Origin: Sphingomonas sp. UV9
GTDB taxonomy: Bacteria > Pseudomonadota > Alphaproteobacteria > Sphingomonadales > Sphingomonadaceae
DNA length: 64,000 nt
Direction of reading: 5' to 3'
Assembly (NCBI RefSeq): GCF_004101245.1
Contig: NZ_SCIN01000003.1
Coordinates: 744,001 to 808,000, forward strand
Below the pieces are notes generated by a model. It did not search any database, was not told the DNA's origin, and worked only from the letters and a program-made list of their open reading frames with translations. Shown in pieces: positions 28,485-37,834 of the stretch (its first letter is position 1; each line of letters begins with the position of its first letter). A program made the translations under genes and the position numbers.

Positions 28485-29528
28485 TCAGTTCTTCCCCCCG
28501 ACCGGAACGATCGTGATTGCGTTGCCGCGCGCCACCCGCACGTTCGGGCCCTGCACGGCGACCCCGGCAGTTCCGCCAGCGACTGGCGCCATCGGCATTG
28601 TCGACATCCCGCCCTGACCGCCGCCGCTTTCGCGCGGTTTTCCTGGGACCGAGCTCCGCTGATAGCGCGAGACGTCGGCACCCGTCTGATAGCTCGACGT
28701 TCCCCCCTGGGGTTGGCTCGCAAGCCGCATCATCATCGCCTTCTCGGCCTTCGGATCATTGCCGTCGGGCACCTTCAGGGCCCCGGAGGCGATCGCCTCT
28801 TCGAGTTCGGCGGAATTGTCGGCGATCGAGCGCAGCGACAGCGACAACGTGCCGAGGGTCTGCGCGACCGCGACCTGCTCCGCCATCTTCGGCGTCGCCT
28901 CGATCGTCACGTTCGAGAACGCCTGGACCTTGGTCTTGCCATCTTCGCCGACCAGATTGTCGGTGCGTTGGTCGGTGGCGAGCACGCGGACGTTGCGCAT
29001 GATCGTCTCGGACACCTTGAGCGGTTCGCCGTCGCCGCCGCCCGGCACCGCCTGCGTCAGCACGAGATCGATCCGATCCCCGGGAAACACGAACCCCGCG
29101 ACCGCCGCCTGCGCTGAGACGGGGACGGTGACCGCCCGCATGCCAGGCCCCAGCGCGGCGGCGAGGAAACCGCGATCGCCCGGCTTCACCAACGACCCTT
29201 GTGTCACCGGCTGCCCGGCGGTGATGATGCTGCGCACCACCGTACCCTGCAGCGACTGGAGGTTGGTCTTGTCCCGGAGGTAATAGGCGTTGTCGACCAG
29301 CTCCTTGGGCCAGGGCTGAAACTTCAGCGCCGTCGCATCGAGGATCGTGCCGACCGGCAGCGAGCGGGTCGCGACCAGCACTTCAGGCCCGTCGACGACC
29401 GGCGCGGCCATCACGACCGCACCGGCTTGCGGCGCCGAACTGCCGGCGATCAGCGTTCTCGCAAAGAATGCCGTGATGGCGGCGACGATCAGCGCGCCAA
29501 CCAGCAATATGATCTTACGACTGTCCAT
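28485..29528 (-). CDS. cpaB: CpaB/RcpC pilus assembly protein (SAF domain)
   Basis: 347 residues: an N-terminal membrane anchor (residues 5-27), then a SAF domain (VLVATRSLPVGTILDATAL, 50-115) and the RcpC/CpaB domain (MRAVTVPVSAQAAVAGFVFPGDRIDLVLTQ split by short loops). The Gly/Ser/Gln-rich segment at 275-320 is variable in the family. It acts in the periplasm with the secretin. It is the first of five overlapping or closely spaced cpa genes. Confidence 0.92.
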   Translation of the reverse strand: MDSRKIILLVGALIVAAITAFFARTLIAGSSAPQAGAVVMAAPVVDGPEVLVATRSLPVGTILDATALKFQPWPKELVDNAYYLRDKTNLQSLQGTVVRSIITAGQPVTQGSLVKPGDRGFLAAALGPGMRAVTVPVSAQAAVAGFVFPGDRIDLVLTQAVPGGGDGEPLKVSETIMRNVRVLATDQRTDNLVGEDGKTKVQAFSNVTIEATPKMAEQVAVAQTLGTLSLSLRSIADNSAELEEAIASGALKVPDGNDPKAEKAMMMRLASQPQGGTSSYQTGADVSRYQRSSVPGKPRESGGGQGGMSTMPMAPVAGGTAGVAVQGPNVRVARGNAITIVPVGGKN

Positions 29529-29574
29529 GACTAGTTCGTGCCTTTCAGGCGTCGGTATTCTGCTTCGACGTTAA

Positions 29575-30051
29575 TCATGACTGAAACTGATTAAGGAGAG
29601 GTTCGCGCAGTGCGAGCAGCCCGGCGAACGCTATCGCCACGCCGTAGGGGACTTCGATCTGGCCCGAGCTTTTCTTGATCCCGCGTTCGATCATCATGAC
29701 GAGCGTGACCACGCCGCCGGCGATCGACATCACCATCAGCATCGACAGGAATGCAGGGAACGGCAGCCACAGCGCGAGCGCGACGATCAGCTTGACGTCG
29801 CCGCCGCCCATCATGCCGAAATGGAATGCGACGAGGAAGACCGCGAACACGGCAAGCGCCACGCCGATCTGGAGCGCCATGTCCGGCCAGACGTCCAACC
29901 CGTTGGCATACCACCAGACCGGCGCGAGCAGCGCGACCGTGGCCGTCTTCCAGTTGGCGATCTCGCGCGTGCGCGCGTCCTGAATGCCCGCGGAAACCAA
30001 CAGGCCGCCGAGCACGAGAATCAAAATTGGAAGAGCAATGTTCCACCCCAT
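29575..30051 (-). CDS. cpaA: CpaA/TadV prepilin peptidase
   Basis: 158 residues, the short A24-type leader peptidase without methylase domain. The two catalytic aspartates are in QDARTREIANW (D25 approx.) and MMGGGDVKL (D87 approx.). Five or so hydrophobic spans make up the rest. It would cleave Flp pilin and pseudopilin leaders, but no flp gene is in this window. It starts 46 bp upstream of cpaB and only 19 bp from the divergent hydrolase start at 30071. Confidence 0.92.
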   Translation of the reverse strand: MGWNIALPILILVLGGLLVSAGIQDARTREIANWKTATVALLAPVWWYANGLDVWPDMALQIGVALAVFAVFLVAFHFGMMGGGDVKLIVALALWLPFPAFLSMLMVMSIAGGVVTLVMMIERGIKKSSGQIEVPYGVAIAFAGLLALREPLLNQFQS

Positions 30052-30070
30052 CCGCTAAGCCCTAACGGAG

Positions 30071-31060
30071 ATGGCTTTCGAAAAAGTAACCGTCCCGACC
30101 GGGCCTGCATTTGACCCCGCCCCCCGCGACCTCATCCGCCGCGCGATCCCCGCCGATGCGCAGGTCGGTCACTGGGTCGCACCCGACGGCTGGAAACTGC
30201 GTCGCTTCGACTGGCCCGCAGCGAACCCGCGCGGCCGATTGCTGTTCCAGACCGGCCGTGGCGACGTCTTCGAGAAGTATCTGGAGACGTTCGCACACCT
30301 CCGGGGACAGGGCTGGTCGGTCACGGCATTCGACTGGCGCGGGCAGGGCGGCTCGGGGCGGTTGTCGCCGGACCCGCATGTCGGCCATGTCGGCGACTAT
30401 GGCGTCTACGACGCGGATTTCGCGGCGTTCTGGGCGGACTGGAGTGCGGAGGGCACGGGCCCACGAATCGTGCTGGGGCACTCGATGGGCGGCATGATGG
30501 TGGTCCGTGCGCTCGCGGCCCGGTCGATCGATCCCGACGCGGCGATCCTCGTCGCGCCGATGATCGGGCTGAAATCGCCGATCGGTGCCACCATCGCCGC
30601 CCGCATCGCGCGCTGGATCGCGGCGCGTGGGAATCCGATGCGCGCGGCATGGCGCGGTAACGAGCGACCCGGCTCGGTCGCATCGCGCCGATCGCTGCTG
30701 ACGCATGACGGCGATCGCTATGCCGACGAACGCTGGTGGCAGGACCAGCATCCCGAACTGGTGCTGGGACCGCCAAGCTGGACCTGGCTCGCGCACGGAT
30801 TCGCCGGTGCCGCCGCACTCGTATCGGATCCTCGGGTCGAGACGATCGAGACGCCGGTGCTGATGCTGATCGCCGACGCGGACAAGCTGGTCGACCCGCG
30901 CGCGGCGTTGCGGCTCGGCGCGCGCCTGCGCGATGCGCAGATCGTCCGGTTCGGCTCCGAATCGGCGCACGAGATCCTGCGCGAGGCGGACGGCGTGCGC
31001 GACCGTGCGCTCGCTGCGATCGATTCGTTCCTGGCGGCCGTCGTGCCCGCACGCCCGTGA
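30071..31060 (+). CDS. Alpha/beta hydrolase, monoacylglycerol lipase/lysophospholipase-like
   Basis: 329 residues with the alpha/beta-hydrolase fold: oxyanion-type GRGDVFEKYLE and FDWRGQGGSGR near the N-terminus, the nucleophile elbow GHSMGG (Ser at about residue 139), an acidic LMLIADADKLVD and a terminal ESAHEIL with the catalytic His. This is the PldB/lysophospholipase L2-like group. The stop overlaps the GTG of the downstream FAD oxidoreductase (GTGA), so the two are coupled. Confidence 0.85.
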   Translation: MAFEKVTVPTGPAFDPAPRDLIRRAIPADAQVGHWVAPDGWKLRRFDWPAANPRGRLLFQTGRGDVFEKYLETFAHLRGQGWSVTAFDWRGQGGSGRLSPDPHVGHVGDYGVYDADFAAFWADWSAEGTGPRIVLGHSMGGMMVVRALAARSIDPDAAILVAPMIGLKSPIGATIAARIARWIAARGNPMRAAWRGNERPGSVASRRSLLTHDGDRYADERWWQDQHPELVLGPPSWTWLAHGFAGAAALVSDPRVETIETPVLMLIADADKLVDPRAALRLGARLRDAQIVRFGSESAHEILREADGVRDRALAAIDSFLAAVVPARP

Positions 31061-32175
31061 CGCCGGTCTACGATATCGCGATCGTCGGCGCGGGCATGGC
31101 CGGCGCCAGCCTTGCCGCCGCGATCGGATCGCGCGCCAGCGTGCTCGTGCTCGAAGCGGAGGACACGCCCGGCTATCACGCTACCGGCCGCTCGGCCGCG
31201 TTCTGGTCGGAAACCTATGGCGGCCCCGATATCCAGCCGCTCACCACCGCCTCCGGTCCGTTCCTCGAGGCCGGCGGGCATCTCGCGCCGCTCGGTTCGC
31301 TCCACATCGGCCGTGCAGAAGACGCGGCCGCCATGGAGGCGTTCCTTGCCGAGTTCGCCGGCAGCGACGTCGTCCTCGACCGAGTCGATCCGACCGCGTT
31401 CGTGCCCGGCCTTCGCCCGGAATGGACGCTCGGCATCCAGGAGGCGAGCTGCGCCTATATCGACGTCGCCGCGCTCCACGCCGGGAGCATCGCCACCGCA
31501 CGTCGCGCCGGTGCGGACGTGGTCACCAATGCCGCGTTCGGCAGCGCGCGGCGCACCGCCGGTGTCTGGACGATCGATACGAAGGCCGGCGTTTTCCAGG
31601 CCCGCACGCTCGTCAACGCCGCCGGTGCCTGGGCCGACGCCGTCGCGGTGCGCGCGGGCGTTCGTCCGCTCGGCCTGACCGCCTATCGCCGGACGATGGT
31701 GCAGCTTCGTACCGACCCCGGCGCACCCGAGGGCCTGCCGCACATCGCCGACATCGCCGGGCGCTTCTATTTCAAGCCCGAGCCCGGCGGCCGCCTCTGG
31801 CTCAGCCCGCACGACGAAACCCCGACCGACCCCTGCGACGCCGCACCCGAGGAGATCGACATCGCCATCGCAGTCGACCGGTTCGAGCATGTCGTCGACT
31901 GGCGCGTCGCCGCGGTTGAGCGAAGCTGGGCAGGCTTGCGCACCTTCGCGCCCGATCGCCTGCCGATCTATGGCTTCGATCGCGACGTGTCCGGCTTCTT
32001 CTGGTGCGCGGGGCAGGGCGGTTTCGGCATCCAGACCGCCCCCGCCGCAGCGTTGCTTGCTGCCAGCCTCGTGCTCGGCACGCCCCCCGATCCGGCGGTC
32101 GCGGCGATCGATCCGGCGCGCTATTCACCCCATCGGTTCTACGATAGCCTGCGACCTCCTTTCACCGAGGATTAG
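31057..32175 (+). CDS. FAD-dependent oxidoreductase of the DAO family (D-arginine dehydrogenase-like)
   Basis: 372 residues from GTG 31057, overlapping the preceding stop as GTGA. The dinucleotide-binding motif is IAIVGAGMAGASLAAAI (residues 7-23), with VLVLEAEDTPGYHATGRSAA following, the DAO family flavin segment. Other marks are TLVNAAGAWAD and the C-terminal GFFWCAGQGGFGIQTAPAAA. The closest functional types are D-amino-acid or glycine oxidising dehydrogenases; the actual substrate is not determined. It is co-transcribed with the hydrolase and probably the YegP-like gene 6 bp downstream. Confidence 0.88.
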   Translation: MTPVYDIAIVGAGMAGASLAAAIGSRASVLVLEAEDTPGYHATGRSAAFWSETYGGPDIQPLTTASGPFLEAGGHLAPLGSLHIGRAEDAAAMEAFLAEFAGSDVVLDRVDPTAFVPGLRPEWTLGIQEASCAYIDVAALHAGSIATARRAGADVVTNAAFGSARRTAGVWTIDTKAGVFQARTLVNAAGAWADAVAVRAGVRPLGLTAYRRTMVQLRTDPGAPEGLPHIADIAGRFYFKPEPGGRLWLSPHDETPTDPCDAAPEEIDIAIAVDRFEHVVDWRVAAVERSWAGLRTFAPDRLPIYGFDRDVSGFFWCAGQGGFGIQTAPAAALLAASLVLGTPPDPAVAAIDPARYSPHRFYDSLRPPFTED

Positions 32176-32180
32176 TCGAT

Positions 32181-32354
32181 ATGGCACACAAGTTCGTGAT
32201 CGAGCAGAACAAGGCCGGCGAGTATGTCGCCAAGTTCAAGTACAACAGCGAAACGATGTTCTGGACCGAGGGCTATTCGAACAAGGCCGGCGCGAGGAAC
32301 GCGATCGAGTCGATCATCAAGAACGGCCCTGCCGCCCCAGTCGACGAAACCTGA
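32181..32354 (+). CDS. Small YegP/DUF1508-family protein
   Basis: 57 residues starting 6 bp after the FAD oxidoreductase stop. The sequence (KFVIEQNKAGEYVAKFKYN, then GYSNKAGARNAIESIIKN) is a single DUF1508/YegP repeat, a beta-beta-alpha unit usually duplicated in E. coli YegP and single in many alphaproteobacteria. Biochemical function is unknown. Confidence 0.85.
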   Translation: MAHKFVIEQNKAGEYVAKFKYNSETMFWTEGYSNKAGARNAIESIIKNGPAAPVDET

Positions 32355-32698
32355 CGAAATCGCCCGAGTCGTGCGGGCGTCCTGCGCTAAACAGGGCGCC
32401 TGCCGGCCGTATCGGGGCCCTATCGCGTCGAATCCGTAACCGGCGCGTGCCCGGATTCCGCAAAATTCGCCTACCAATATGCTGCATGAATCACATTACA
32501 TGCTGGAGAAATTCCGGATTTGTTCTCCGAAAAACCAACGGGAATGACTTAGTCCTGAAAACTAGAGAAATGTTAGTTTATTTGCTTGGTTAACGCGCCA
32601 TCAACTGCGTGTCGGCAGCGTAATTCCACGGCTTGCGGGTAGGGTGCCCGGAAGAACTGTGATGTCGACACCTCGTCGTTGTTGAGGGTGTAACGATC
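32355..32698. other. Gene-free interval with an AT-rich promoter-like segment
   Basis: No gene recognised in 344 bp. The second half (about 32465-32590) is markedly AT-rich relative to the surroundings and lies upstream of the MraZ-like gene, so it probably holds its promoter. No matching terminator hairpin for the upstream operon was found. Confidence 0.4.
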
Positions 32699-33331
32699 AT
32701 GGACGAACTCTTCGTGGGAAGTGCGGTTTCGACGATCAGCGCGCGTGGCGAACTGATCCTTCCCGAGCATTTCTGCATTACGATACAGGCACGACAGGCG
32801 CGCGAGGATCTGTTCATCGGTCTTCACGCCGATGATCCCTGCATGCTGGTCTACGATCGCCGCAGCGTGGCCGACCAGCATTGTGCGCTGGCGGAGCTCG
32901 GCGGCGAGCGGGCATGGGAGACCGGGACGCGCGATACGCTGCTGCGGCGGCGGCTTGGCTTCGTCGCGCCCGCACAGATGGACGGTAAGGGGCGACTGCG
33001 CATCGCATCGTGGATGCGGTCGCGGCGGGGTGTGCGCCAGCGCGCGCTGCTGGTCGGCATGGGCCGTCATTTCGAAGTCTGGAACCTCGATCAGGTGCTT
33101 GAACAGGGGCCGGGGGACCTGATCGTGCTGGCCGCGCTGCATCTCGATTCGCTCAATCGCGAATCTCCCACCATCAAGGAGGATCATCATGAACCTGCTC
33201 TGTCACGCCTCGGGGCACGTCGCCGCGCCGCTCGTCCTGGAAAATCAGGGGTTCCTGTTCAGCCGCTGCAAGCGCTGCCGGCACGACCTGATCCGCTCCG
33301 CGCCATCGGTGGTCGGGTCGGCGGCCGATAG
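32699..33331 (+). CDS. MraZ-like transcriptional regulator
   Basis: Up to 210 residues. Two swapped-hairpin AbrB/MraZ-type units can be seen: SAVSTISARGELILPEHF (residues 8-25) and FVAPAQMDGKGRLRIASWM, then ALLVGMGRHFEVWNLDQVLEQG (about 88-139). MraZ normally represses the division and cell wall (dcw) cluster, but no mur or fts genes follow here, so this is a stand-alone MraZ-like protein. The last 48 codons overlap the start of the next gene (33189) in another frame and have an Arg/Ala/Pro composition typical of out-of-frame reading. Confidence 0.7.
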   Translation: MDELFVGSAVSTISARGELILPEHFCITIQARQAREDLFIGLHADDPCMLVYDRRSVADQHCALAELGGERAWETGTRDTLLRRRLGFVAPAQMDGKGRLRIASWMRSRRGVRQRALLVGMGRHFEVWNLDQVLEQGPGDLIVLAALHLDSLNRESPTIKEDHHEPALSRLGARRRAARPGKSGVPVQPLQALPARPDPLRAIGGRVGGR

Positions 33332-33704
33332 CTGGACCGGCGTTCCCGAAGGGTTGCGCGTGGCGTGGCGTTCGGCGGACGTGTCCGCGTTCGACCAGCC
33401 GTCATGGTTGCAGCAGTCCTGGGCCAGGATGCGGGAACGCGGACAGCAATCCGCGATCGCGGTCGGCGATGCGGCGCAGGTCGCGCTGGCGGTGGTCGGC
33501 TGGCACGCCACCGACGCCGCCCGCCGGGCCAAGGCGACGACGCTCGCCGCCTATCGCTCCAGCCGCCGCGTGATCCGCCTGCCGCGGCCGGTCCGACCGC
33601 CGCATGCCGGCATCGTCATCATCAACCTGACGATGAACCGCGACCCGTCGTGGCGGGAAACGGTGCGGTCGGACACGCAGTTCGGCGACATAGTAGGAGC
33701 GTGA
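33189..33704 (+). CDS. Hypothetical protein with N-terminal Cys pair
   Basis: 171 residues with a strong RBS (AAGGAGG 7 bases before the ATG). The N-terminus has FSRCKRCRHDLIRS, half of a zinc-ribbon, with one further Cys at residue 5 and a His at 6 that could complete a metal site. The rest is basic and Ala/Arg-rich. It overlaps the 3' end of the MraZ-like gene by 143 bases in a different frame, which is unusual. Small CxxC-containing proteins downstream of regulators of this kind are common in sphingomonads, but I know no function. Confidence 0.6.
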   Translation: MNLLCHASGHVAAPLVLENQGFLFSRCKRCRHDLIRSAPSVVGSAADSWTGVPEGLRVAWRSADVSAFDQPSWLQQSWARMRERGQQSAIAVGDAAQVALAVVGWHATDAARRAKATTLAAYRSSRRVIRLPRPVRPPHAGIVIINLTMNRDPSWRETVRSDTQFGDIVGA

Positions 33705-33713
33705 CCCCCATAA

Positions 33714-33835
33714 CCCTCCCCCGCCAGGGGGAGGGGGGCGAAGGCGACGGAGGGGGCGGACACGGAGCCGGCGTTTACCTTTCCTCCCCCTCCGTCAGGC
33801 GAGAGCCTGCCACCTCCCCCTAGCGGGCGAGGATC
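33714..33835. repeat. Paired inverted-repeat cassette, CCTCCCCC-type
   Basis: Arms CCCTCCCCCGCCAGGGGGAGG and CCTCCCCCTAGCGGGCGAGG face each other around GACGGAGGGGG and CCCCCTCCGTC. It sits between a rightward gene and rnhA on the minus strand. Confidence 0.85.
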
Positions 33836-33879
33836 GGAGCGAAGCCGAAACCGTGCGTGTCGATCGGCTGCGCCCGGAC

Positions 33880-34347
33880 TCAGCGCCGCCCGGCCGCCAC
33901 CGCGGCATCGCTCGCCAGCTTGTCCGCCCGCTCGTTCTCCGGGTGCCCGGCATGGCCCTTGACCCATTGCCACTCGATCTTGTGCCGCGCGACCGCGGCC
34001 AGCAGCGCGTGCCAGAGTTCCGCGTTCTTCACCGGCTTCTTGTCGGCGGTCTTCCAGCCGTTGCGTTGCCAGCCCTTCACCCACTTGGTCAGGCCGTCCA
34101 TCACGTATTTGCTGTCCGTGTACAGCGTCACGGCGCACGGCCGCGTCAGCACGTTGAGCGCCTCGATCGCCGCGGTCATCTCCATCCGGTTGTTGGTCGT
34201 GGGGGTCTCGCCGCCGGACAATTCCTTCTCGTGCGCGCCCATGCGGATCACCGCACCCCAGCCGCCTGGCCCCGGATTCCCCTTGCATGCGCCGTCGGTG
34301 AAGATCTCGACCTTGGTCATGGTCGGGGCAGCTACGTCGTCAGTCAT
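33880..34347 (-). CDS. rnhA: Ribonuclease HI
   Basis: 155 residues from ATG 34347, which overlaps the thrB stop (ATGA); an internal ATG at 34320 ([10 protein letters not shown]) is the alternative. Catalytic acidic residues are in [22 protein letters not shown] (Glu), YTDSKYV (Asp) and [13 protein letters not shown] (Asp), so the active site is complete. It degrades the RNA of RNA-DNA hybrids. It is the last gene of the ispH-thrB-rnhA unit. Confidence 0.95.
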   Translation of the reverse strand: MTDDVAAPTMTKVEIFTDGACKGNPGPGGWGAVIRMGAHEKELSGGETPTTNNRMEMTAAIEALNVLTRPCAVTLYTDSKYVMDGLTKWVKGWQRNGWKTADKKPVKNAELWHALLAAVARHKIEWQWVKGHAGHPENERADKLASDAAVAAGRR

Positions 34348-35294
34348 GCAAACAGGTCGTCCTTGCGATACGCTTCGAACCGCCGCCAATAGGCCATTGG
34401 ATCCTTCCGCGTCACCAGCGCATCCGCCGGCGTGTTGAGCCAATCCCAGGCGCGCGTCGCCAGGAAGCGAAGGCACGCCCCCTGCGCCAGGATGGGCAAT
34501 GCGGCACGCTCGGCCGACGACAGCGGATGCCGATCGACATACCCCGCGACCAGCGCCTTGCCGACCGCCGCGTCATACCCTTCACCCTGCGCATCGAACG
34601 CCCAGGCGCTGTGCAGGATCGCCAGGTCGTACGCGCGGATATCGGTGCAGGCGAAATAGAAGTCGATGAGCCCGGTCACCCGGTCGCCGAGCATCAGCAC
34701 GTTGTCGGGAAACAGGTCCGCGTGAATGACGCTGCGCGGCAGGTCGACGGGCCAGGCCCCGACGACCGCGTCCGCCGCCGCGCTCACCGTATCGAACAGC
34801 CCAGGCTCGATCGCATCGAGATCGCGGCCGCATTTCGCCAGCAACGCGCGCCAGCCATCGGGGCCCAGCGTGTTCGGCCGCACGCCATCGAAGCCGGCAA
34901 GGCTGAGATGCATCGCGCCCATGGCGCCACCCGCCGCATAGGCCTGCGCCTCGCTCGGATGCGACACCGACACCCCGGTCAGGAACTCGATCAGGCACGC
35001 CGGCCGGCCGCACAGCTCGTGGATCAGCGCCCCGCTGCGATCGGGCAGCGCACGCGGCACCGGATTGCCGTCGACCGCGAGGTGATCGAGCATCGCCATG
35101 AAGAACGGCAGGTCGTCCGCCGACACGCGCTTTTCGTACAGCGTCAGGATGAATCGCCCGGTCGTCGTATCGACCAGGTAATTGCTGTTCTCGACGCCCT
35201 CGGCGATGCCCTTGGCCGACACCAGTTCGCCGTGATCGAACTTGGCGAGGAACACGCCCAGCGCCTCCGCCGACACCTGCGTGTAGACCGCCAT
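34344..35294 (-). CDS. thrB: Homoserine kinase (APH-fold type)
   Basis: 316 residues of the aminoglycoside phosphotransferase-like homoserine kinase used by alphaproteobacteria. Landmarks are [24 protein letters not shown] (nucleotide loop) and the catalytic [11 protein letters not shown] with [15 protein letters not shown]. It phosphorylates homoserine in threonine biosynthesis. It starts one base after the ispH stop and overlaps rnhA, so it lies in the middle of a tight operon. Confidence 0.95.
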   Translation of the reverse strand: MAVYTQVSAEALGVFLAKFDHGELVSAKGIAEGVENSNYLVDTTTGRFILTLYEKRVSADDLPFFMAMLDHLAVDGNPVPRALPDRSGALIHELCGRPACLIEFLTGVSVSHPSEAQAYAAGGAMGAMHLSLAGFDGVRPNTLGPDGWRALLAKCGRDLDAIEPGLFDTVSAAADAVVGAWPVDLPRSVIHADLFPDNVLMLGDRVTGLIDFYFACTDIRAYDLAILHSAWAFDAQGEGYDAAVGKALVAGYVDRHPLSSAERAALPILAQGACLRFLATRAWDWLNTPADALVTRKDPMAYWRRFEAYRKDDLFA

Positions 35295-35295
35295 G

Positions 35296-36252
35296 CTAGA
35301 CGGCCGCCTCCAGCCCGCGGGGCAGCTTGAACGCGATCGTCTCGCGGTTGGTCTCGACCTCGCGCTCGGTAACGCTGAAGCGCTCCGACAGCCGATCGAC
35401 CAGTTCGCGCACCAGCAGTTCCGGCGCGGACGCGCCCGCGGTGATCCCCAGCGTGCCGATACCCGCGAGGAAATTCCAGTCGAGCTCGCTCGCGCGCTGG
35501 ATCAGCATCGCCGGCGTACCCTCGCGCTGGGCAACTTCGACCAGACGCACCGAGTTGGACGAGTTTGGCGCACCGATCACCAGCATCGCGTCGCAGCTAT
35601 GCGCGATCGCCTTCACCGCGGTCTGGCGGTTCGACGTGGCGTAGCAGATGTCCTCGCCGCGCGGCGGCAGCATTTCCGGAAAGCGGCGCTGCAACGTCGC
35701 CACGACGGCGGCGGTGTCGTCCACCGACAAGGTCGTCTGCGTCAGGAACGCAAGGTTCGACGGATCGGCGGGCGCGAACACCTCGGCGTCCTCGACCGTC
35801 TCGATCAGCGACATCGCGCCCTCCGGCACCTGTCCGAACGTGCCGATCACTTCGGGATGCCCGGCATGGCCGATGAACACGATATGGCGGCCCTGCGCGA
35901 CCAGCCGCTCGGCCTGGCGATGCACCTTCGACACCAGCGGACAGGTCGCGTCGAGATACTCCAGCCCGCGATTCTGCGCGTCGAGCGGCACCGATTTCGG
36001 CACGCCGTGCGCGGAGAACACGACCGGGGCGCCGTCCGGCACCTCGTCCAGTTCCTCGACGAAGATCGCGCCCTGCGCCTTCAGCGTGTCGACGACGAAC
36101 TTGTTGTGGACGATCTCGTGGCGGACATAGACCGGGGCACCATGCTTCTCGATCGCCAGTTCGACGATCCGGATGGCGCGGTCCACGCCGGCGCAAAAGC
36201 CTCGGGGTGCTGCGATCAACAGTTCGAGCGGCGGCTTGTCGATTGGGCTCAT
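35296..36252 (-). CDS. ispH: 4-hydroxy-3-methylbut-2-enyl diphosphate reductase
   Basis: 318 residues from ATG 36252 ([23 protein letters not shown]). The three cysteines that bind the iron-sulfur cluster are C20 (PRGFCAGV), the one in DATCPLV and the one in [18 protein letters not shown] carries a substrate-binding His, and FLTQTTLS is also conserved. It makes IPP and DMAPP in the last step of the MEP isoprenoid pathway. It is the first gene of the operon with thrB and rnhA. Confidence 0.96.
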   Translation of the reverse strand: MSPIDKPPLELLIAAPRGFCAGVDRAIRIVELAIEKHGAPVYVRHEIVHNKFVVDTLKAQGAIFVEELDEVPDGAPVVFSAHGVPKSVPLDAQNRGLEYLDATCPLVSKVHRQAERLVAQGRHIVFIGHAGHPEVIGTFGQVPEGAMSLIETVEDAEVFAPADPSNLAFLTQTTLSVDDTAAVVATLQRRFPEMLPPRGEDICYATSNRQTAVKAIAHSCDAMLVIGAPNSSNSVRLVEVAQREGTPAMLIQRASELDWNFLAGIGTLGITAGASAPELLVRELVDRLSERFSVTEREVETNRETIAFKLPRGLEAAV

Positions 36253-36374
36253 GATGGGGCAGCCTCTACGCGATTGCTTGCCTGGACGATAGCCGGTTCC
36301 TATGGTGCGCTGCGACAGGGGCCGCTTGCGACACGCGGTGGCCCTTTCGCTCGTTCGAGAAGGTAAGCGTCGCC

Positions 36375-37013
36375 GTGAAAGCCCCCATCCTAGCCGTTTC
36401 GGCGTGTGCGATCCTCCTGACCGGTTGCGCCGGCAAGGGCGAAGTCGATGCGACCGGCGGCATTTCCGCGGTCCGTTCGGTTTGCCCGCCCGTGGCAATC
36501 CCCGCTGCGACCGGTGACATCACGCTGTTCAATCCCGCCACCAGCCGCGACCAGTCGGCGATCGACGTCGCCGCGCTGATGACCAATGTCCGCTCGACCT
36601 GCGCCGACGCGACCGACCAGGTCGTTACTAGCGTCACCTTCGACATCCGCGCCCGCCGCAACCGCACCGAAGGCCCGCGCGACGTGACGCTGCCATATTT
36701 CATCACGGTGGTACGCGGCGGCACCGCCGTCGTCGCCAAGCGCATCGGCCGCGTCGCGCTGCATTTCGACGCAGGGCAAGCCCTCGCTTCGACCTCGGCG
36801 AACGCATCAGCTACGGTGGCCCGCTCGGCCGCGACGCTGCCCGACGATGTTCGCGAAAAGCTCACGCGCAAGCGGAAGGCCGGTGATCAGGACGCGGCAG
36901 TCGATCCGCTGAGCACGCCCGAAGTACGCCAGGCCGTCTTGCGCGCCAGCTTCGAAGCGCTGGTCGGCTTCCAGCTTACCGACGATCAGCTCAAGTACAA
37001 CGCGACCCGTTGA
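36375..37013 (+). CDS. Putative lipoprotein, unknown function
   Basis: 212 residues. The lipobox LLTGC puts the lipidated Cys at residue 18. The mature part has a beta-rich stretch ([28 protein letters not shown]) and an acidic/basic C-terminal helix region. The ATG follows GTCGCC without an obvious Shine-Dalgarno sequence; the upstream GTG is less likely. No family with a known function is recognised. Confidence 0.7.
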   Translation: MKAPILAVSACAILLTGCAGKGEVDATGGISAVRSVCPPVAIPAATGDITLFNPATSRDQSAIDVAALMTNVRSTCADATDQVVTSVTFDIRARRNRTEGPRDVTLPYFITVVRGGTAVVAKRIGRVALHFDAGQALASTSANASATVARSAATLPDDVREKLTRKRKAGDQDAAVDPLSTPEVRQAVLRASFEALVGFQLTDDQLKYNATR

Positions 37014-37060
37014 ACGATGTCCCTCTCCCCGCCGGGGAGAGGGACCGTCGCGCGTGACGC

Positions 37061-37669
37061 TTACTTGTCTTCGCGCACCAGTTCGGTGGAGGCGAGGTGC
37101 TCCGCCAGGAACCACACCTGCGGCTCGTGGGTGCGGACGATGTTGCTCACCAGCAGGTCGTTGGTGCCATCGTCACCCGATTCGTCCGCGGCCTGCGCGC
37201 CTTCGTGGGCCTGACGCAGGATGATCTCATGCGCTTCGAGCAGACGGGCGAGCTGGGTCGGGACGTCTTCGCGACCCTTGGGCGGGCGGGGGATCGTCGT
37301 CATCTCGGCGACGTCGTGCGCCATCGCGATCGAGATGCCGCCTAGCGCCATGATACGCTCTGCGACGAGGTCGACGAGCGCCGCCTGCTCTTCGTAATGT
37401 TTATCGAGCAACAGATGCAGTTGGTAGAACGTCGCACCCGACATCTGCCAGTGATGCTTCTTGTACATGTCGCGGATCGTCATCGTGTCCGCGAGAACCT
37501 GGTTCAGCGTCGCGACGCTCTGCGCGCGTGCATTGTCCTCAAGGGCGATCGGCAGACGCTTGAGCGTACCATAAGGCTGGATCTCGCGATACTCGACCTT
37601 GTACTGCGGCTGTGCTTCGACCGATACGTTGGTGTTGGTCTTCGCCAGCTTTGCGGGTTTCTTCGCCAT
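37061..37669 (-). CDS. dps: Dps-family ferritin-like DNA-protection protein
   Basis: 202 residues from ATG 37669 (MAKKPAKLAKTN). A Lys-rich N-terminal tail (DNA contact) precedes the four-helix bundle. The ferroxidase site residues are in KKHHWQMSGATFYQLHLLLDKHYEEQA split over two helices (His, Asp, Glu), as in typical Dps. It sequesters and oxidises Fe2+ with H2O2 and coats DNA under stress. An inverted repeat (37734-37750) lies 65 bp upstream, in the shared promoter interval with the ROK kinase. Confidence 0.93.
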   Translation of the reverse strand: MAKKPAKLAKTNTNVSVEAQPQYKVEYREIQPYGTLKRLPIALEDNARAQSVATLNQVLADTMTIRDMYKKHHWQMSGATFYQLHLLLDKHYEEQAALVDLVAERIMALGGISIAMAHDVAEMTTIPRPPKGREDVPTQLARLLEAHEIILRQAHEGAQAADESGDDGTNDLLVSNIVRTHEPQVWFLAEHLASTELVREDK

Positions 37670-37733
37670 TCGAAATTCCTGTCTGTTCGGGTGAACTCGA
37701 CAATCATAACGCATGATCGAGCCGATCGACAGC

Positions 37734-37750
37734 GAACGAAATCATCGTTC
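37734..37750. promoter_or_regulatory. Inverted repeat GAACGA-N5-TCGTTC between dps and ROK kinase
   Basis: Perfect 6-bp arms at 37734-37739 and 37745-37750 around AATCA. It is placed 65 bp upstream of dps and 85 bp upstream of the divergent ROK gene, a typical place for an operator. The regulator is unknown. Confidence 0.4.
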
Positions 37751-37834
37751 ACGGTGATCGTCCCAGCCGACCTGCTCTTGACGGGAGGCCCCCAGCGAAG
37801 GAAGCGGGCGCCAGCAACGCGTTGGGAGTTCAGG

